From Topomyia yanbarensis (Eukaryota > Arthropoda > Insecta > Diptera > Culicidae): DNA of 64,000 nucleotides. The stretch lies in NCBI RefSeq assembly GCF_030247195.1, contig NC_080670.1, positions 31,854,497-31,918,496 on the forward strand, in the 5' to 3' direction. The first letter of the stretch is position 1. Each line of letters starts with the position of its first letter. The translations under genes were made by a program, and so were the position numbers. Below the pieces are notes generated by a model. The model did no database searches. It saw only the letters and a list, made by a program, of their open reading frames with translations, and had not been told where the DNA came from. This document shows, one piece after another, positions 1-10,766 of this stretch.

Positions 1-1715
1 CATTTTGGTGCAGAGCGAAATTTTGTTTTATGCAACTATATTTTATATTTCATCTCTTTATTCCTTACTGTGCTGCTGCTGCAACTTCGCGTGTTGCAAA
101 CAAGGAAAAGAGCGAGAATTAAAAGCGCCTCTTTACACGAAAAGTTTAATTCACACAATTTTTCAACCGACCCGACAACGACGGCGAGAACTCGCGCGGC
201 TCGGTCTGGCCCGGTCCGGAACACAGTTGCTGGCTGTGGTCGAGTTTGTGTCTGGTTCTGGCTCTTTCACGATCGTGGGATGCTTTGTGCCGCTGCTTCT
301 GCTGTTGGCTGTAATATAGGCTTCAAACAAAAAACATCTGTTGGATGAGCTGAGAACACAAACCGGCGGGGCTTGGGGTTTTTGTTTTATGGGAATGGTT
401 CGCTTTTCAATGGCTAATTTTCATTCCGTCGAAAGCTGCAATCGTCAGTTCGGGGACTATATCCGCTCTGTGCTTGTCAGAATCCGGTTGATGGCAGTTC
501 AAAGGAGTAGCTGGAATTTCCACTGAAAACAAACCAGTACAGTATAGTTTTCGGCAATTCGTGAAATTGTTCGTTATTCTCAGAAGAGAACAAGATTAAG
601 CAAGGATTTGTAAAATATTTAACCCTGGAACCAATCTGGGGAATTTTAACTTGTTCTAGGTTATTGGTTAAATTGGGTGATGTAAAACTGATTGAAATAA
701 CAAACCATGTTATTTCATTGTCAAAAGCGGCATGGAAAGCTCATGAAGACAGATGTGTTCTCAATAGCTCAGCAAGGAAGCCATTCGGAACCTTTGCTAT
801 TTCTCATGTCAACGCATTGCTCGACAAAAAAGAATTGTTATGGGTTTTTCGTTGAATTTGCACAGATACTTCAAGTAAAATAGTCTCAATACAGTGAATA
901 CCCGTTTTTATCAGCCCCTTGGTAAATTTTAGCCTGATAAAACGGAGACATTGACAAAATCGGGACATACATTGATTGTTGTTTGATTGGGCTAATAAAT
1001 TCAAATAAATGGGCAAGTTGGGTTTATTACTTTGGATCCTGAACATGGAGACCTAATTGGGTTGAGCCTGGCAGGTCGAGAGTGTGATGGATGAGGTCAG
1101 ACAATTGGGGTAGTTTGCTCAGAAAAGCGGACGTCCATGTTCAAAGGGAATATTGCAATTTTTTTCAACGATCGGTTGTAGAATTAGTTTGCTTAATTTA
1201 AAATTAAAAACTAGAAATGTCAAAAAAGTAGACAAGCTGAAGTTTAGAGATCGTTGCATATGGACCATGGCCGAGTTATGTTCCTTGGTGATAGAACAGA
1301 AACATTTTTTATCACAAACGTACATTTTCCAGGCAGGACTATTTACGTAGGACATTAATAAATAAGATGAAAATAAGTTGGCCTAGGTGACTACCTTGCG
1401 GGACGTCGGAGGGCATATTGAATATAACATTCTTTATTATGACAAACGAGGAACGGTCGGAGAGACTGTCGCAAATTTTTCAACCGTTCCGAAAATTCTA
1501 GACGCTGTAGTTCCAGGAATTCTAGACGCTGTAGACGCTAAGGACTGTTCGTTTCTGACGAACCGTTTAGGTCGGATCACAGATTCGCAACGTTCACCAT
1601 TGAATTAAAAGATGCCGCAGTAAAAAACAGGGAAATAAGTATTACAAACTGGATGTTCCGTGTAGATGTAGTCTATTGAATTTACCCTGGCTGTTGATGA
1701 AATACCTCATAATCT
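1..1715. other. non-coding, no gene recognised
   Basis: I see no exon with recognisable protein similarity here. Open frames on both strands are short and unrelated to one another. A CTG/CTT-rich stretch lies near 75-310. If the Serrate exons at 4.1-4.6 kb continue leftwards, this stretch would be Serrate intron sequence. The next expected exon, which should continue the MNNL domain after the RWT end of the 4073 exon, was not found. Confidence 0.5.
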
Positions 1716-1893
1716 GACTGAGGCAAAAATGCGTCGCATTAGTGTCCCTCCTTCGATTAAAAAAAATGATATACTTTTATCTGACCGCACCAGCGGTATT
1801 TGAAAAAAAATTTATGTGCTCTAGCCTGTTCGAGATTCCATCTGATATTCCGCCAGGAAGCCATCGTGGATCCTTGATATTCTCGTATTATTT
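1716..1893 (+). pseudogene. jockey-like non-LTR retrotransposon RT fragment
   Basis: Conceptual translation, with a frame change near 1765, reads KMRRISVPPS, then a YLT segment, then SDIPPGSHRGSLIF. This is the thumb-side context of jockey-clade reverse transcriptases, where intact copies have a KLRRIGVP-like stretch, a SYLTDR-like stretch and the SGVPQGSHLGP(L)LF block. Several residues are substituted and the frame is broken, so it is a dead relic. It ends where the foldback element at 1894 begins, so the palindromic DNA probably inserted into the relic or marks its breakpoint. The part with the catalytic YADD/FADD box is missing. Confidence 0.55.
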
Positions 1894-2291
1894 GTTAACG
1901 AGTTTTTTTTACATTTTAACGACATTCAATTAGCTAGAGATTACTGGGTAGGGAAAGTTATGAAAATTAGAGCCATAGTACTCAAGCGAAAGCAAGGAAT
2001 GTCACGGTAAAGATGGACACGTCTATCTTTACCATGACACATGTTAGTGAACTCGGGTGATTCGTAGTTATACTGCCTAAGCTCGACCCTCACTAACAGA
2101 AGACAAAGATTAAGCCCGTACGATATTAAGCCTGTTCGAATGACCCTGCCACTTCTAGTTTTCCGATCTGTTTACTTCACATCCTTGCTCTCACTTGAGT
2201 ACTATGGCTCTAATTTTCATAACTTTCCCTACCCAGTAATCTCTAGCTAATTGAACGTTGTTAAAATGTAAAAAACGAAAATGTGATTAAC
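1894..2291. mobile_element. foldback element with about 100-bp inverted arms
   Basis: The left arm (about 1894-2002) and right arm (about 2179-2291) are reverse complements. The core AGATTACTGGGTAGGGAAAG, the following TTATGAAAATTAGAGCCATA and the AGTACTCAAG segment recur in inverted orientation. The match also extends through ACATTTTAAC on the outer side. The spacer holds a small hairpin (GGTAAAGATGGACACG with its near complement, 2007-2037) and a unique segment (2038-2178) that recurs at 7160-7310. No reading frame is present, so it is a non-autonomous element. An arm-only relative lies near 27025-27105. Confidence 0.7.
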
Positions 2292-3188
2292 ATAGTCGAA
2301 ATAAAAAAAAAATGTTTTTTTTACCCCAATTTGATATTCAATTGCTATTTCAACTTATACCCGAATAGTTCAGATTTTTAAAAACGTTGGAGCAAAAATG
2401 TGAAGTTTTTAATATCATTGGAGATCCCAAACTAATATATACTCAAATAGACATGTCATAATGAATTTAATGTTCACAAAAGAATGTCATACCATTCATT
2501 ACTAAATTTAACGAAATTTAGCGAAAATTTTGTTGCTGATTTTTGTATGGAAAAGTAAAAAAACATGATAAAGTAAGCTTACCCTATTCAAAGGGTTCTA
2601 GAGTGCACCAAACATTCTTTACTTGATTGTGCATAGTTTAGACAGTGAAAAAAGTGCGTGTTCGTGCATGTTGGTTTGCACCTTTCTTTCTTAGTTGGCG
2701 TAAAACATGTAAAAATCTTCTATAACTTTGAAACGAATGAGTATTTTTACCTTCAGTCTTCGACAATGTTATGTAGTTTTGATACCTACACATTTGTCTT
2801 GAACATAGTTTGCACGAAAAGTCACGATGAAAAAAAATATATTAAAAAAACTAGATTTAGGGGGTTGCCATAGAAAACGCCTTATAACTCGATAACCTTT
2901 AGTCCTACAAGCTCAAGTTCTTCAACAATATTCTTCACTATGAGCATTTCTAAAACTTTGTCGAAGACACCAACTTTCTACGTCGTCAGTATAAAAAGTT
3001 AATTTTTTTAGTTCGACCATAGTAAGCCATGCCTAATTTCAATTGTTATCAGATTGTGGGGAATATTCATACAAACAATTCTTCCAAAGACACCCTGTAA
3101 ATATATTCAATGGTTTGGCCTCTAGTGAATTAAGTTCACGTTTTTGGCGTTTCCGACCACTGTGCAATGGTGTGATCAAAATGTGCCT
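2292..3188. repeat. AT-rich non-coding, MITE-like
   Basis: No gene. The segment 2680-3010 has phrases such as CTTCGACAATGTT, TTCTTCAACAATATTCTTCA and TTTGTCGAAGACACCAACTT that echo one another. I associate that texture with mosquito MITE-type or other non-coding repeats, but I cannot define ends or target duplications. Confidence 0.3.
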
Positions 3189-3246
3189 GCTCAGTCCTGT
3201 CACTAAATTAGTGTCGGATTCTGGTGAGACGAAGTCGAAACACAAA
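3189..3246. repeat. solo arm of the 20.5-kb MITE family
   Basis: The segment starting AGTCCTGTCACTAAATTAGT and ending GAAGTCGAAACACAAAT closely matches the right arm of the inverted-repeat element at 20664-20722 (TAGTCCTGTCACCAAGTTAG to GAAGTCGAAACGCAAAT). No opposite arm is visible beside it, so it is a solo or truncated copy. Confidence 0.55.
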
Positions 3247-4072
3247 TTCAATAGCTAATATAGTATGGTGAGCCCATACATGTTTAAAAAATACAAAAAT
3301 AATTCGCTAATTTTTGGAAAAGAACGATTTGAAAAGGCAATTCAAAGACACTATTGCACTGATCACTTGCTTCATTGATTACAAACTGGGCAGCCATAAC
3401 AGAAAACCTGCATAATAGTCGCAGTGTAAAAGTTTTTTTTAACAGGGTAAACATTACTAGGTTTCACTATTAGTGTTTGGAAAAATGGAAAAAATAGATA
3501 GTCTTGAGATATTGAAAAATATTAATTAATCCCAGTAGCTGTCAAGTATCATTATCGATTAGCATTAACAGCAGTAGACTCAAGTGACTGCCCTGTGCCA
3601 ACTAGAGATGATTGGTGAAGCGGAAGGATTTTTTTTGAAATTTACCCAAACATAATTGTTCATCTCAAGCTTTTTGTTAAAAATGAGTATTGTGAATCAC
3701 CTAAAAATTACAATACAAAATGGAAACTAACCGCTTTCTTTAAAAGATATCACGAAAAATACAAAAAAACAGTTTGTTCTATCCACAAGATTCAATGAAA
3801 CATACATTTTAACAGCATTTTTCTCGGCCTCCTGTTTTTCATTACGGAACTTATATGCTTTAATAGGCAGTCATATTGTGACATACTGAATTGTAGAGCT
3901 ATATTTCGACACAATAACCCCTGCCTGCAATGCCTAAAATACTTTTATTGTCCACAAAAGACATCAACACCCGACTTCAGCCACCCGGGCGACGAACCCG
4001 ATCTGCGGTTTCGTCTGTCTAAATACCTACTGAATAGAGCAAAAAAAACCCGCAAAACCTCAAATGACTCAC
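3247..4072. other. non-coding, probable Serrate intron
   Basis: AT-rich sequence with no supportable exon. It directly follows, on the minus strand, the consensus donor GTGAGT at 4072-4067 that ends the MNNL exon, so it is presumably the next Serrate intron. Confidence 0.5.
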
Positions 4073-4386
4073 CGTCCACCGGAACGTGAAGGGCAGCGTG
4101 ACCCGACCGACTTCCGAGTCGGACAGGACGAAACTCGAACTTCCCAGCACCGGAGTGCTGGCGTTCCCGAATGCACACCCGTACATGGCCGAGGGTTGCT
4201 GCTGCTGCTGTTCCAGGGCTTCCACTCGCTGCTGATGGGTGCCAGATCCACCCCCGCCACCGACGATGACTCCTGCCTGCTGCTGCTGCTGGCCACTTTT
4301 AAGCAGCAGCTGCTGCTGAGCACTGGACGTCGTGCCCTGGTACTCTTTCAGGCACAAACTGAACGCCGTTGAACATGCCGGACATC
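4073..4386 (-). CDS. Ser: Serrate (Jagged-type Notch ligand), MNNL-domain exon, second part
   Basis: This exon encodes most of the MNNL/C2-like N-terminal domain of Serrate, a membrane-bound ligand of Notch. It has an acceptor TTTCCAG ahead of 4386 and a donor GTGAGT after 4073. It is 314 nt, entering in phase 1 and leaving in phase 0. The translation starts with a CPACSTAFSLCLKEY stretch, has a YGCAFGNASTPVLG segment in the middle, and ends VLPFTFRWT-like (here TLPFTFRWT), all hallmarks of Serrate/Jagged rather than Delta. Between the CLKEYQ and YGCAFG segments lies an unusually long insertion of about 50 residues with glutamine runs (QQQ, QQQQQ, QQQQQ) and GGGGG. The preceding exon is 102 bp upstream. 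Its position downstream of the C-terminal Serrate exons (46-58 kb, same strand) is anomalous. Confidence 0.88.
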
Positions 4387-4488
4387 CTGGAAAAAAACCC
4401 GAAATAAAAAACAAATGAATCACCCAAACAAAAGTTAGAATAAACCACATGCAGCACAGCGCTGTGCATAATGGGGCTATAATATTAC

Positions 4489-4606
4489 CAGTCGTTTGGG
4501 TTTGCTGCTTGTCCGCCGGCAGACCGCAGCAGTATCCGGACAGTAGATGGCTGTTGGTGTTGGCTATCTCCAAAATTTGCATCTCGAAGAAGCCCGACGA
4601 GGAAAC
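4489..4606 (-). CDS. Ser: Serrate (Jagged-type Notch ligand), MNNL-domain exon, first part
   Basis: This exon encodes the start of the mature Serrate N-terminus. The acceptor CACTGCAG precedes 4606 and the donor GTAATA follows 4489. It is 118 nt, phase 0 in and phase 1 out, matching the phase-1 acceptor of the exon at 4386. The translation runs VSSSGFFEMQILEIANTNSH and continues LLSGYCCGLPADKQQTQTTG across the junction. The FFE-x-x-ILEI-NTNSHLL-GYCCG-PA pattern is diagnostic of Serrate/Jagged ligands, and the two cysteines are conserved. The internal ATG is not the start, because the open frame and acceptor show upstream coding sequence. The signal-peptide exon should lie at higher coordinates but was not recognised before the 12.5-kb gap. 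Confidence 0.88.
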
Positions 4607-6177
4607 CTGCAGTGTGAATGGAGAGGAAGAAAATCGTCGATTAGTTAAACGCAGTCAGAAAGAAAGTAGTTGAGATAACAAAAAAAAAACCCGAAAACGG
4701 GGACAGTTTAAAAAATGATACCGATTTATTAGCCACAAAACCGAAATATACAATCTGCGCCCCGCCGAAAACTGTCATTATTTATGGGACGACGATGATG
4801 ATAAAGATCACGGTATCACGGAGCGAGCGAAAGAAAGGAAATAACGAAGCCCCCCTCCCGGTTCACAAAATCGTTATTCATTATAGCGCAATTAATTAGC
4901 CAATAATTACGGGGGCATTAAGCTCAATCAGACTGTGTGTTTGTTTTGTTCGTTCACTTCTCCGCAGATGGTTTTCTTCCTCGTGCCAGAGTCTGTCATC
5001 AGCATAAAACCCTGTGATTTGGCGACGTCGTCGATTTGTCACACATCCAGGGTCCCCCATTTCAGCATCCAGCCGGCTGGTCGGGCGCTGATTACCGGTT
5101 ACCAACCAGTGTTGGTGCTCCTTTTTTTCGGGATGGAATTGCCCGGAGTCCTCACTCACGCGCAAGTATCAATTAGCCAAGGTGAAGAGCGCCTCAACGC
5201 GCGGGGATCGGTTCGCGGCGATGATGGGAAACAGAAATCGAAAAAAAAAAATCAGCTGAAATCTTCCCATAGAGCAGCAGCGGGCACCACCGGTAATAAT
5301 GATGAGGTGTGATGATTTCATTATTCAAATAAGTTACATGAGAGGTTTTCGCTTTCGGTTTCGGTCAGCGCAGATGCTCTGCTCCACCGACGAGCGGCCT
5401 AATTTGGTGTGGGGAGAGGTGTGTTGTTATGCGTACGTACTCTATCGAGGAGGTACTCACTCACACGCAACTTGTACTGTGCGGGATTCCGCAGTGTCCG
5501 AAACTGACCCCCGCCGGGAAACATTGAAAGTTATTTGGACTGTACAGAGACGGTTTAGTTGAATAACATTTGCACTTTTAATGGGATTCCTCCTTCTAAG
5601 ATGAACTATCGAATTTGGATGGACAGATTGATTTGCTGCGAACAAATGCAGATTAGAGGGCACTTCAGGTTGGATCCAATCGAGAACGACGAATTAGGTA
5701 TGCAAATTTAGGTGGACCCAATACACGTCATGATCATCATCATCGTCTGTTGAAATGGACCAGATAATGTAGGTAAACACTTTGTAATATTTATTCGCCA
5801 GTCGATCAAATTGGAATAATGTTGTGTAACTAGGGCTTACTACCATCAAACGAAGCGGGTTCAATGGATGTTGAAGGTCAGCGATAGGTTGCGATCGGTT
5901 CGTGTGGAATGTGAGACTCTTGCAGTCTCTTTGAAAAAAAAACCACACGTATGTACTTGGTGTTCGTAAGTGGCGTAGGTACGATGCCCCTGTTCAATAT
6001 GATAATATTGAAAGATGGGATAGGATGTCCAGATTCCAAAAAAATGGAACCTTTTCGATCCTATTATTATACTAAATGGTTTTGTATTTAAGAAAGTTCG
6101 ATTTAAATGTTTCGCGTCCCGCTCGTCAGTAACTGACACCAACTTGCTACCAGTTAAATGATATATCCAAACTAACA
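4607..6177. other. non-coding, probable Serrate intron
   Basis: No supportable exon. On the minus strand this is upstream of the MNNL exon, so it should be the intron separating it from the signal-peptide exon. The interval 4.8-5.6 kb is somewhat more GC-rich than its surroundings and has several short open frames, none similar to a known family. Confidence 0.4.
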
Positions 6178-6900
6178 CCAAATTGGCTTCGCCTCTTCAG
6201 AAACCGACACTAACGTATTGTCGGAATAGATTAGCGCCGGCTTGACGCAAATCCCTTAAAACTAAAACACACTATGTGTTTCAATCAAACGACTGATCAA
6301 ACGTGATGTCCCGTCCGAGCAGAAGTTCTGTTTATGCCGATGAGACACAAGTGAAGCCGAAACTTGTCTTGGCTTAGCAGGCCTATGCGAAAGCACTGTG
6401 CTATATTTCACCCTAAGGAAGAAAATTTGGTAAAAACCAAAATTTCTCACTAGGGTGAAAATTTGTTGGTAAAAACCAGTCTTTGTACAGGAGGGCACAA
6501 ATCCTTATTTCATACTATGTTGCGTTTCGGCTTCGCCTCTTCAGAAACCGACACTAACGTATTGTCGGAATAGATTAGCGCCGGCTTGACGCAAATCCCT
6601 TAAAACTAAAACACACTATGTGTTTCAATCAAACGACTGATCAAACGTGATGTCCCGTCCGAGCAGAAGTTCTGTTTATGCCGATGAGACACAAGTGAAG
6701 CCGAAACTTGTCTTGGCTTAGCAGGCCTATGCGAAAGCACTGTGCTATATTTCACCCTAAGGAAGAAAATTTGGTAAAAACCAAAATTTCTCACTAGGGT
6801 TAGACTGGTTTTTACCAACAAATTTTCACCCTAGTGAGAAATTTTGGTTTTTACCAAATTTTCTTCCTTAGGGTGAAATATAGCACAGGACCAAATTGGC
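6178..6900. mobile_element. composite insertion: direct repeat plus palindromic end
   Basis: A segment starting GGCTTCGCCTCTTCAGAAAC at 6186 is repeated almost without change from 6532: copy 1 runs to about 6455 and copy 2 to about 6799. From 6803 to about 6887 the last 85 bp of the unit return in inverted orientation, giving a hairpin centred near 6802. The whole block is bracketed by the 10-mer CCAAATTGGC at 6178-6187 and 6891-6900, which may be a target-site duplication. The unit's start resembles the arm of the MITE at 20.5 kb (CTTCGCCTC...CAGAA...CCGACA). No protein is encoded. Confidence 0.65.
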
Positions 6901-7159
6901 GCCAGTTAGACACCAAATCCAAACAGTTCACATAACGTGTGTAAACGCTAGGGCATTGCCAAAAAAATTGAATTCCCCTCTCAAATTGTAACAAATGTCA
7001 AAGTAAGCTCAGATGCCAAATTTCACATCATTTCAATTTTAGACCCCCGCCCACTTCGATTGAAATTTTTGAACTTGTTACGATGAGAAAATATAGAGGA
7101 GAAATATATTAAATACCATAACTTTTAAAGTTTCACTCAGAAAATTATAATTCATACCG

Positions 7160-7330
7160 GACACATGTTAGTGAACTTGGGTGATTCGTAGTTATACTGC
7201 CCAAGCTCGACCCTCATTAACAGAAGACAAAGATTAAGCCCGTACGATATTAAGCCTGTTCTAATGACCCTGCCACTTCTAGTTTTCCGATCTGTTTACT
7301 TCACATCATTGCTCTCACTTGAGTACTATG
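7160..7330. repeat. truncated copy of the 1.9-2.3-kb foldback element
   Basis: It reads ACACATGTTAGTGAACTTGG through TTGCTCTCACTTGAGTACTA and matches 2038-2207 nearly base for base. It contains the spacer and the inner end of one arm, but lacks the outer arm. It sits inside the left arm of the 6951-9264 element, where the right arm has different sequence, so it is a later insertion or replacement. Confidence 0.7.
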
Positions 7331-8059
7331 TCATTTTGTCCCTGAAATTCTCTATTTTTAATCATTTTTATGCTCCGTTTTGCAAATCATACACATTTTG
7401 CAGTCTTTATAATGTGAAAAAATCTCAGAAATCGAACGGAACTTTTGTTGACCTTTGTCCGAATACGAGAAGTTGGGGATATAGGGCTTTTTGCCATTCA
7501 TATTAAATTGTATCATTTTCTCGTGAATGTTTCTCTAATATTCTTCACTTAATTTTAGAAAACTGTACCTTGTTGAACGTGGAAAATCTTCAGGAACACA
7601 ATAAAAATAAATTCGTTACCGCAAAAATTCATAGAAATCAAATTTTCTGATATTTAGTCTCGATTTCACATTATCATTAAATCGCACATAATAACTCCAT
7701 TTAACAATAAATTCTTATTTAATTTACTACTTCTAGTGTAAAAAACTCTTAGGGATCACACGAGAAAAGTTTTATTCCAGGAAAAATAGGGGAAGTTGAG
7801 GTATTAGGACATTTAATGAAAAAAATGTGATTTATATAGTTAATAACAAAAAAAATGTTTCTGAATTTTACCAGTAACGAATTTATTTTTGTTTTATTCC
7901 TAAGAATTTTCCATGTTCAACAAGTTGCTTTTTATGAAAATTGATTGAATAATATTCAAGGTCCGACTATTTGATGTGAACTGCTTCATGAACAAATTCT
8001 TGAGCGTGATCCGGATTTCGTGGTTGTGATTTTGTTCACAAAATTAAAACATATTTTCT

Positions 8060-8460
8060 CGTAAAATATTTCACGAAGTTCGGAATATTTTTCATGAATC
8101 CGAAGTAGTTCATGTTTCCCAATATACTAGCCTCGATTCAATATCTATGCTCGTGAAATAATCCACATAATTATAAAATATTATACTTGTATACCTGAAC
8201 TGATTCATGATTCCTAAAGAATTATTCACGACGTTGTCGTGAAGTAGTTCACGGGATCATTGAAAGTTAATGATCCCGTGAAATAGTTCACGGGATCATT
8301 AAATTTTATTCGTGGAAACATGAACTCGTTACTGATTCTTAGTATAATAGTCACGCCTAACCATATGTGCCCGTGAAAGAGCTCACAAAATCATAAAATA
8401 TTATTCATGTATTCGTGAACAGGTTCATAATTCCTGGTACATGATCCACAATCTATCCTG
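8060..8460. repeat. degenerate tandem array, about 86-95-bp unit
   Basis: Units start near 8060, 8152, 8238/8277 and 8372 with CGTRAAATA-like sequence followed by a TTCACG/TCACA phrase, an AAATATTAT stretch, then CGTGAAC.AGTTCATGATTCC-like sequence. The third unit carries an extra 39-bp partial duplication (AGTTCACGGGATCATT appears twice). The CGTGAA/TTCACG pairs make each unit locally palindromic. No coding potential. Confidence 0.6.
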
Positions 8461-8466
8461 AGCGCT

Positions 8467-8632
8467 GGGGCGGGTATAGCGTAGTTGGTAAGTCGATCGC
8501 CTTGTGCGCAGCTCACCTGGGTTCAAGTTCCAATCCCGCACATAGGGATAGCGATTTTTATTAAGAGATTTCTCTAATCTGAAGAGGCGGGTGAGCTTAA
8601 GGTTAAAACCTCTATAATCAAAATAAAAAAAA
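8467..8632 (+). mobile_element. Feilai-like tRNA-derived SINE
   Basis: The head GGTATAGCGTAGTTGGTAAG fits a pol III box A and GGGTTCAAGTTCC fits box B. The body (CGCACATAGGG..., TTTCTCTAATC..GAAGAGGCG, GGTTAAAACCTCTATAATCA) and A-rich tail match the Feilai SINE family I know from Aedes. Flanking TATCCTGAGCGCT and TATTCTGTGCGCT look like an aged target-site duplication. The second copy lies at 10590-10759 in the other orientation. Confidence 0.82.
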
Positions 8633-9264
8633 TATTCTGTGCGCTTGAGATATTTAGAAGGTATCCCTAACCATACTCAATTTCATACAAATCTTCATAT
8701 GGTCATGAAATATTCACGTTTAACAAGCTACATGAAAATTGATTGAAGAAACATAGAGATATATGCACGAGAAAATTATAAAATTTAATATTAATGACAA
8801 AAGTCCCTATAACCCCAACTTCCCGTATTCGGACAAAGGTCAAAAAGGTTCCGTTCGATTTCTGAGATTTGTTCACATTGGAAAAACTCCAAAATATGTA
8901 ATATTTGCATCACAAAGCAGAAAAATTATGAAAAATAGGGATTTTGGGGCCAAATGACCCAGTACCCCACTTTCCCCTATTTTTCTAGAAAGAGGAATAT
9001 TTCCCTTCAAAGACTTAGGTCATTTCCTTTAAAAAGAGGTATATATTGTAATTTTCTGATTGCTACTTCAAAAATTATATCATTTAGTATATTTTCCCTC
9101 TATATTTTCCCATAGCACTAATTTCAAAAATTTCAAGCGAAGTGGGCGGAAGTCTAAAAATGTCCAAATGATCTGAAATGTGGCATCTAAGCTTACATTG
9201 ACATTTGTCACAATATGGGGGGGATGCTTTAGGAATTCAAAAAAAAGTTTTTTTTGCAATGCCC

Positions 9265-10589
9265 AACTGGTAACGAGTGATGTCTCGTTTAGTTGTTTGA
9301 TAACTCACGATTGGTCTGCGATGTCTCTAGAGATCAAGCCGTGAAATACGTTCTCGAGACCTGTACGGTGCAACGCGAAGCATTCTGGAATCGTGCATAA
9401 TGCTATAAAAAGGTTTCTATCTGCGGCGCGCGTCTCGGGGAGCCGAGAGCATCCCATGGCGACCGGGACGCCGGTTCGAACAATGGCCTGTAGAAACTTT
9501 TTTGGTGCCCGTTCGAAAAACCCGTTTAACACAAAAAAATAGTCGATACCTTTCAAAAAATACATAGAAAAAATCTATTTTTTGTAAATTTACGTCCCCT
9601 CAACTTGACTAATATCGAGTATGAATCATTTTCAAAATACAAACACTAAATGGCAAAAATTTTCTAGAAATACATAAATAACCAAGTCGGTCTGTCACCT
9701 ACTGAAGAGATGAAGTAATTCGACCCAATTTGCTCCCTAAGAAGGGACACCATATTGCCACATCGACTTGCCTAAAAAGTTTCGATTTCGCCGGTATGAT
9801 CGTATCTGTAAACCAGAATTTCTGTGCTCCTGAGACGTGAGTCCTGACTAGTGTTTTTAACAGTACGCACAAATTGTGTCATTTTATGGATTTAGTGTGT
9901 AACTAAGGCCCAAGTCGCGGTTCATTAGTTTCTGATGAGATTAATTCTAAGCACAAAGTATGATGTATTATCTAGTTTTTTAAATATTGTCTTGATATCG
10001 ATATAGTTTCTTCAGTAAAGTTGGGCTGGAGTATGAAATATTTTCGGAAAAAATAAACCGTCAGCAAAAATGTGTGTTTCAAACAAGCCCAAACACGGCG
10101 TATTTTAAGACACAAATCTCCGATCAACGTGGGAAACGTGCCATTTGAGCCACACGCTACTGATTCCTGATCACCAAAATTTACCGACATTTTGGACTGA
10201 TACCACCAATATTGAATATTTTGGAAATCTGCATTTTACGACAATAATAATACTTTTATAAAGATTTAATTTTTTTTTCCTTTTTGTCTATTTTTAAGTA
10301 CAAAGGCTGGTCCGGAAGCTACGTTATGACAAACAAACAAGAGCATTTTATTTACGGATTCTAAAATAAATGGAACCAAATTAAAAGCAAAGTTGAATTT
10401 AATTTGACTGATAAATTTGAGCTAATTTTGAGAAAAATTTGGGAAATTCGATACAATGTCCAACTTTTGGAGAAATTGAGGTGAAATTCAAAACTAATTT
10501 GAATCAATTTCCGAAATGCATTTTGGGTCATATTTGAAAAAAACAAAAATTTAATTTCTGACAATTTTTAGATAAAATCATGAGGGATT
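9265..10589. other. non-coding, no gene recognised
   Basis: AT-rich apart from a GC-richer block at 9290-9500 that may be a piece of a retrotransposon ORF. I could not match it to a domain. Open frames are short and without family resemblance. Confidence 0.4.
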
Positions 10590-10759
10590 TTTTTTTTATT
10601 TTGATTATAGAGGTTTTAACCTTAGGGTCATTCGCCTCTTTGTCGGGTTAGCGAAATCTCTTTAGAAAAATCTCTAACCCTATGTGCGGGGTTGGGATTT
10701 GAACCCAGGTGATCTGCGTACAAGGCAATCGATTTACCAACTACGCTATCTCCACCCCT
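10590..10759 (-). mobile_element. Feilai-like tRNA-derived SINE, minus strand
   Basis: This is the reverse-strand counterpart of the copy at 8467. Read on the minus strand it has the GGTAAATCGATTGCCTTGTA head, box B in GGGTTCAAATCCC, CCCGCACATAGGGTTAGAG, GGTTAAAACCTCTATAATCA and an A-rich tail at 10590. It is flanked by AGGGATT on both sides (10583-10589 and 10760-10766), a plausible target-site duplication. Confidence 0.85.
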
Positions 10760-10766
10760 AGGGATT

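Larger units (their letters stand above)
6951..9264. mobile_element. 2.3-kb element with about 600-bp inverted terminal arms
   Basis: The left arm (about 6951-7590) and right arm (about 8700-9264) are diverged reverse complements. Both start at GGGCATTGC on the outside. They share ACAAATGTCA, the pair CGCCCACTTCG, GAAAATATAGAGG, and further in AATCTCAGAAATCGAACGGA and TGACCTTTGTCCGAATACG. The left arm is interrupted by a 170-bp segment of another repeat (7160-7330). The loop holds a degenerate tandem array (8060-8460) and a SINE (8467-8632). No transposase was recognised, so this is probably a non-autonomous foldback element that collected later insertions. Confidence 0.68.

Noticed and set aside
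4386..4606. Possible Delta rather than Serrate identity of the N-terminal exons
   Set aside because: The NTNSHLLSGYCCG and CLKEY patterns and TLPFTFRWT ending are Serrate/Jagged-specific; Delta has a different loop and ending.
8467..8540. Possible tRNA gene
   Set aside because: Box A and B are present, but the sequence continues into a Feilai-like SINE body and A tail, and the cloverleaf is not intact.
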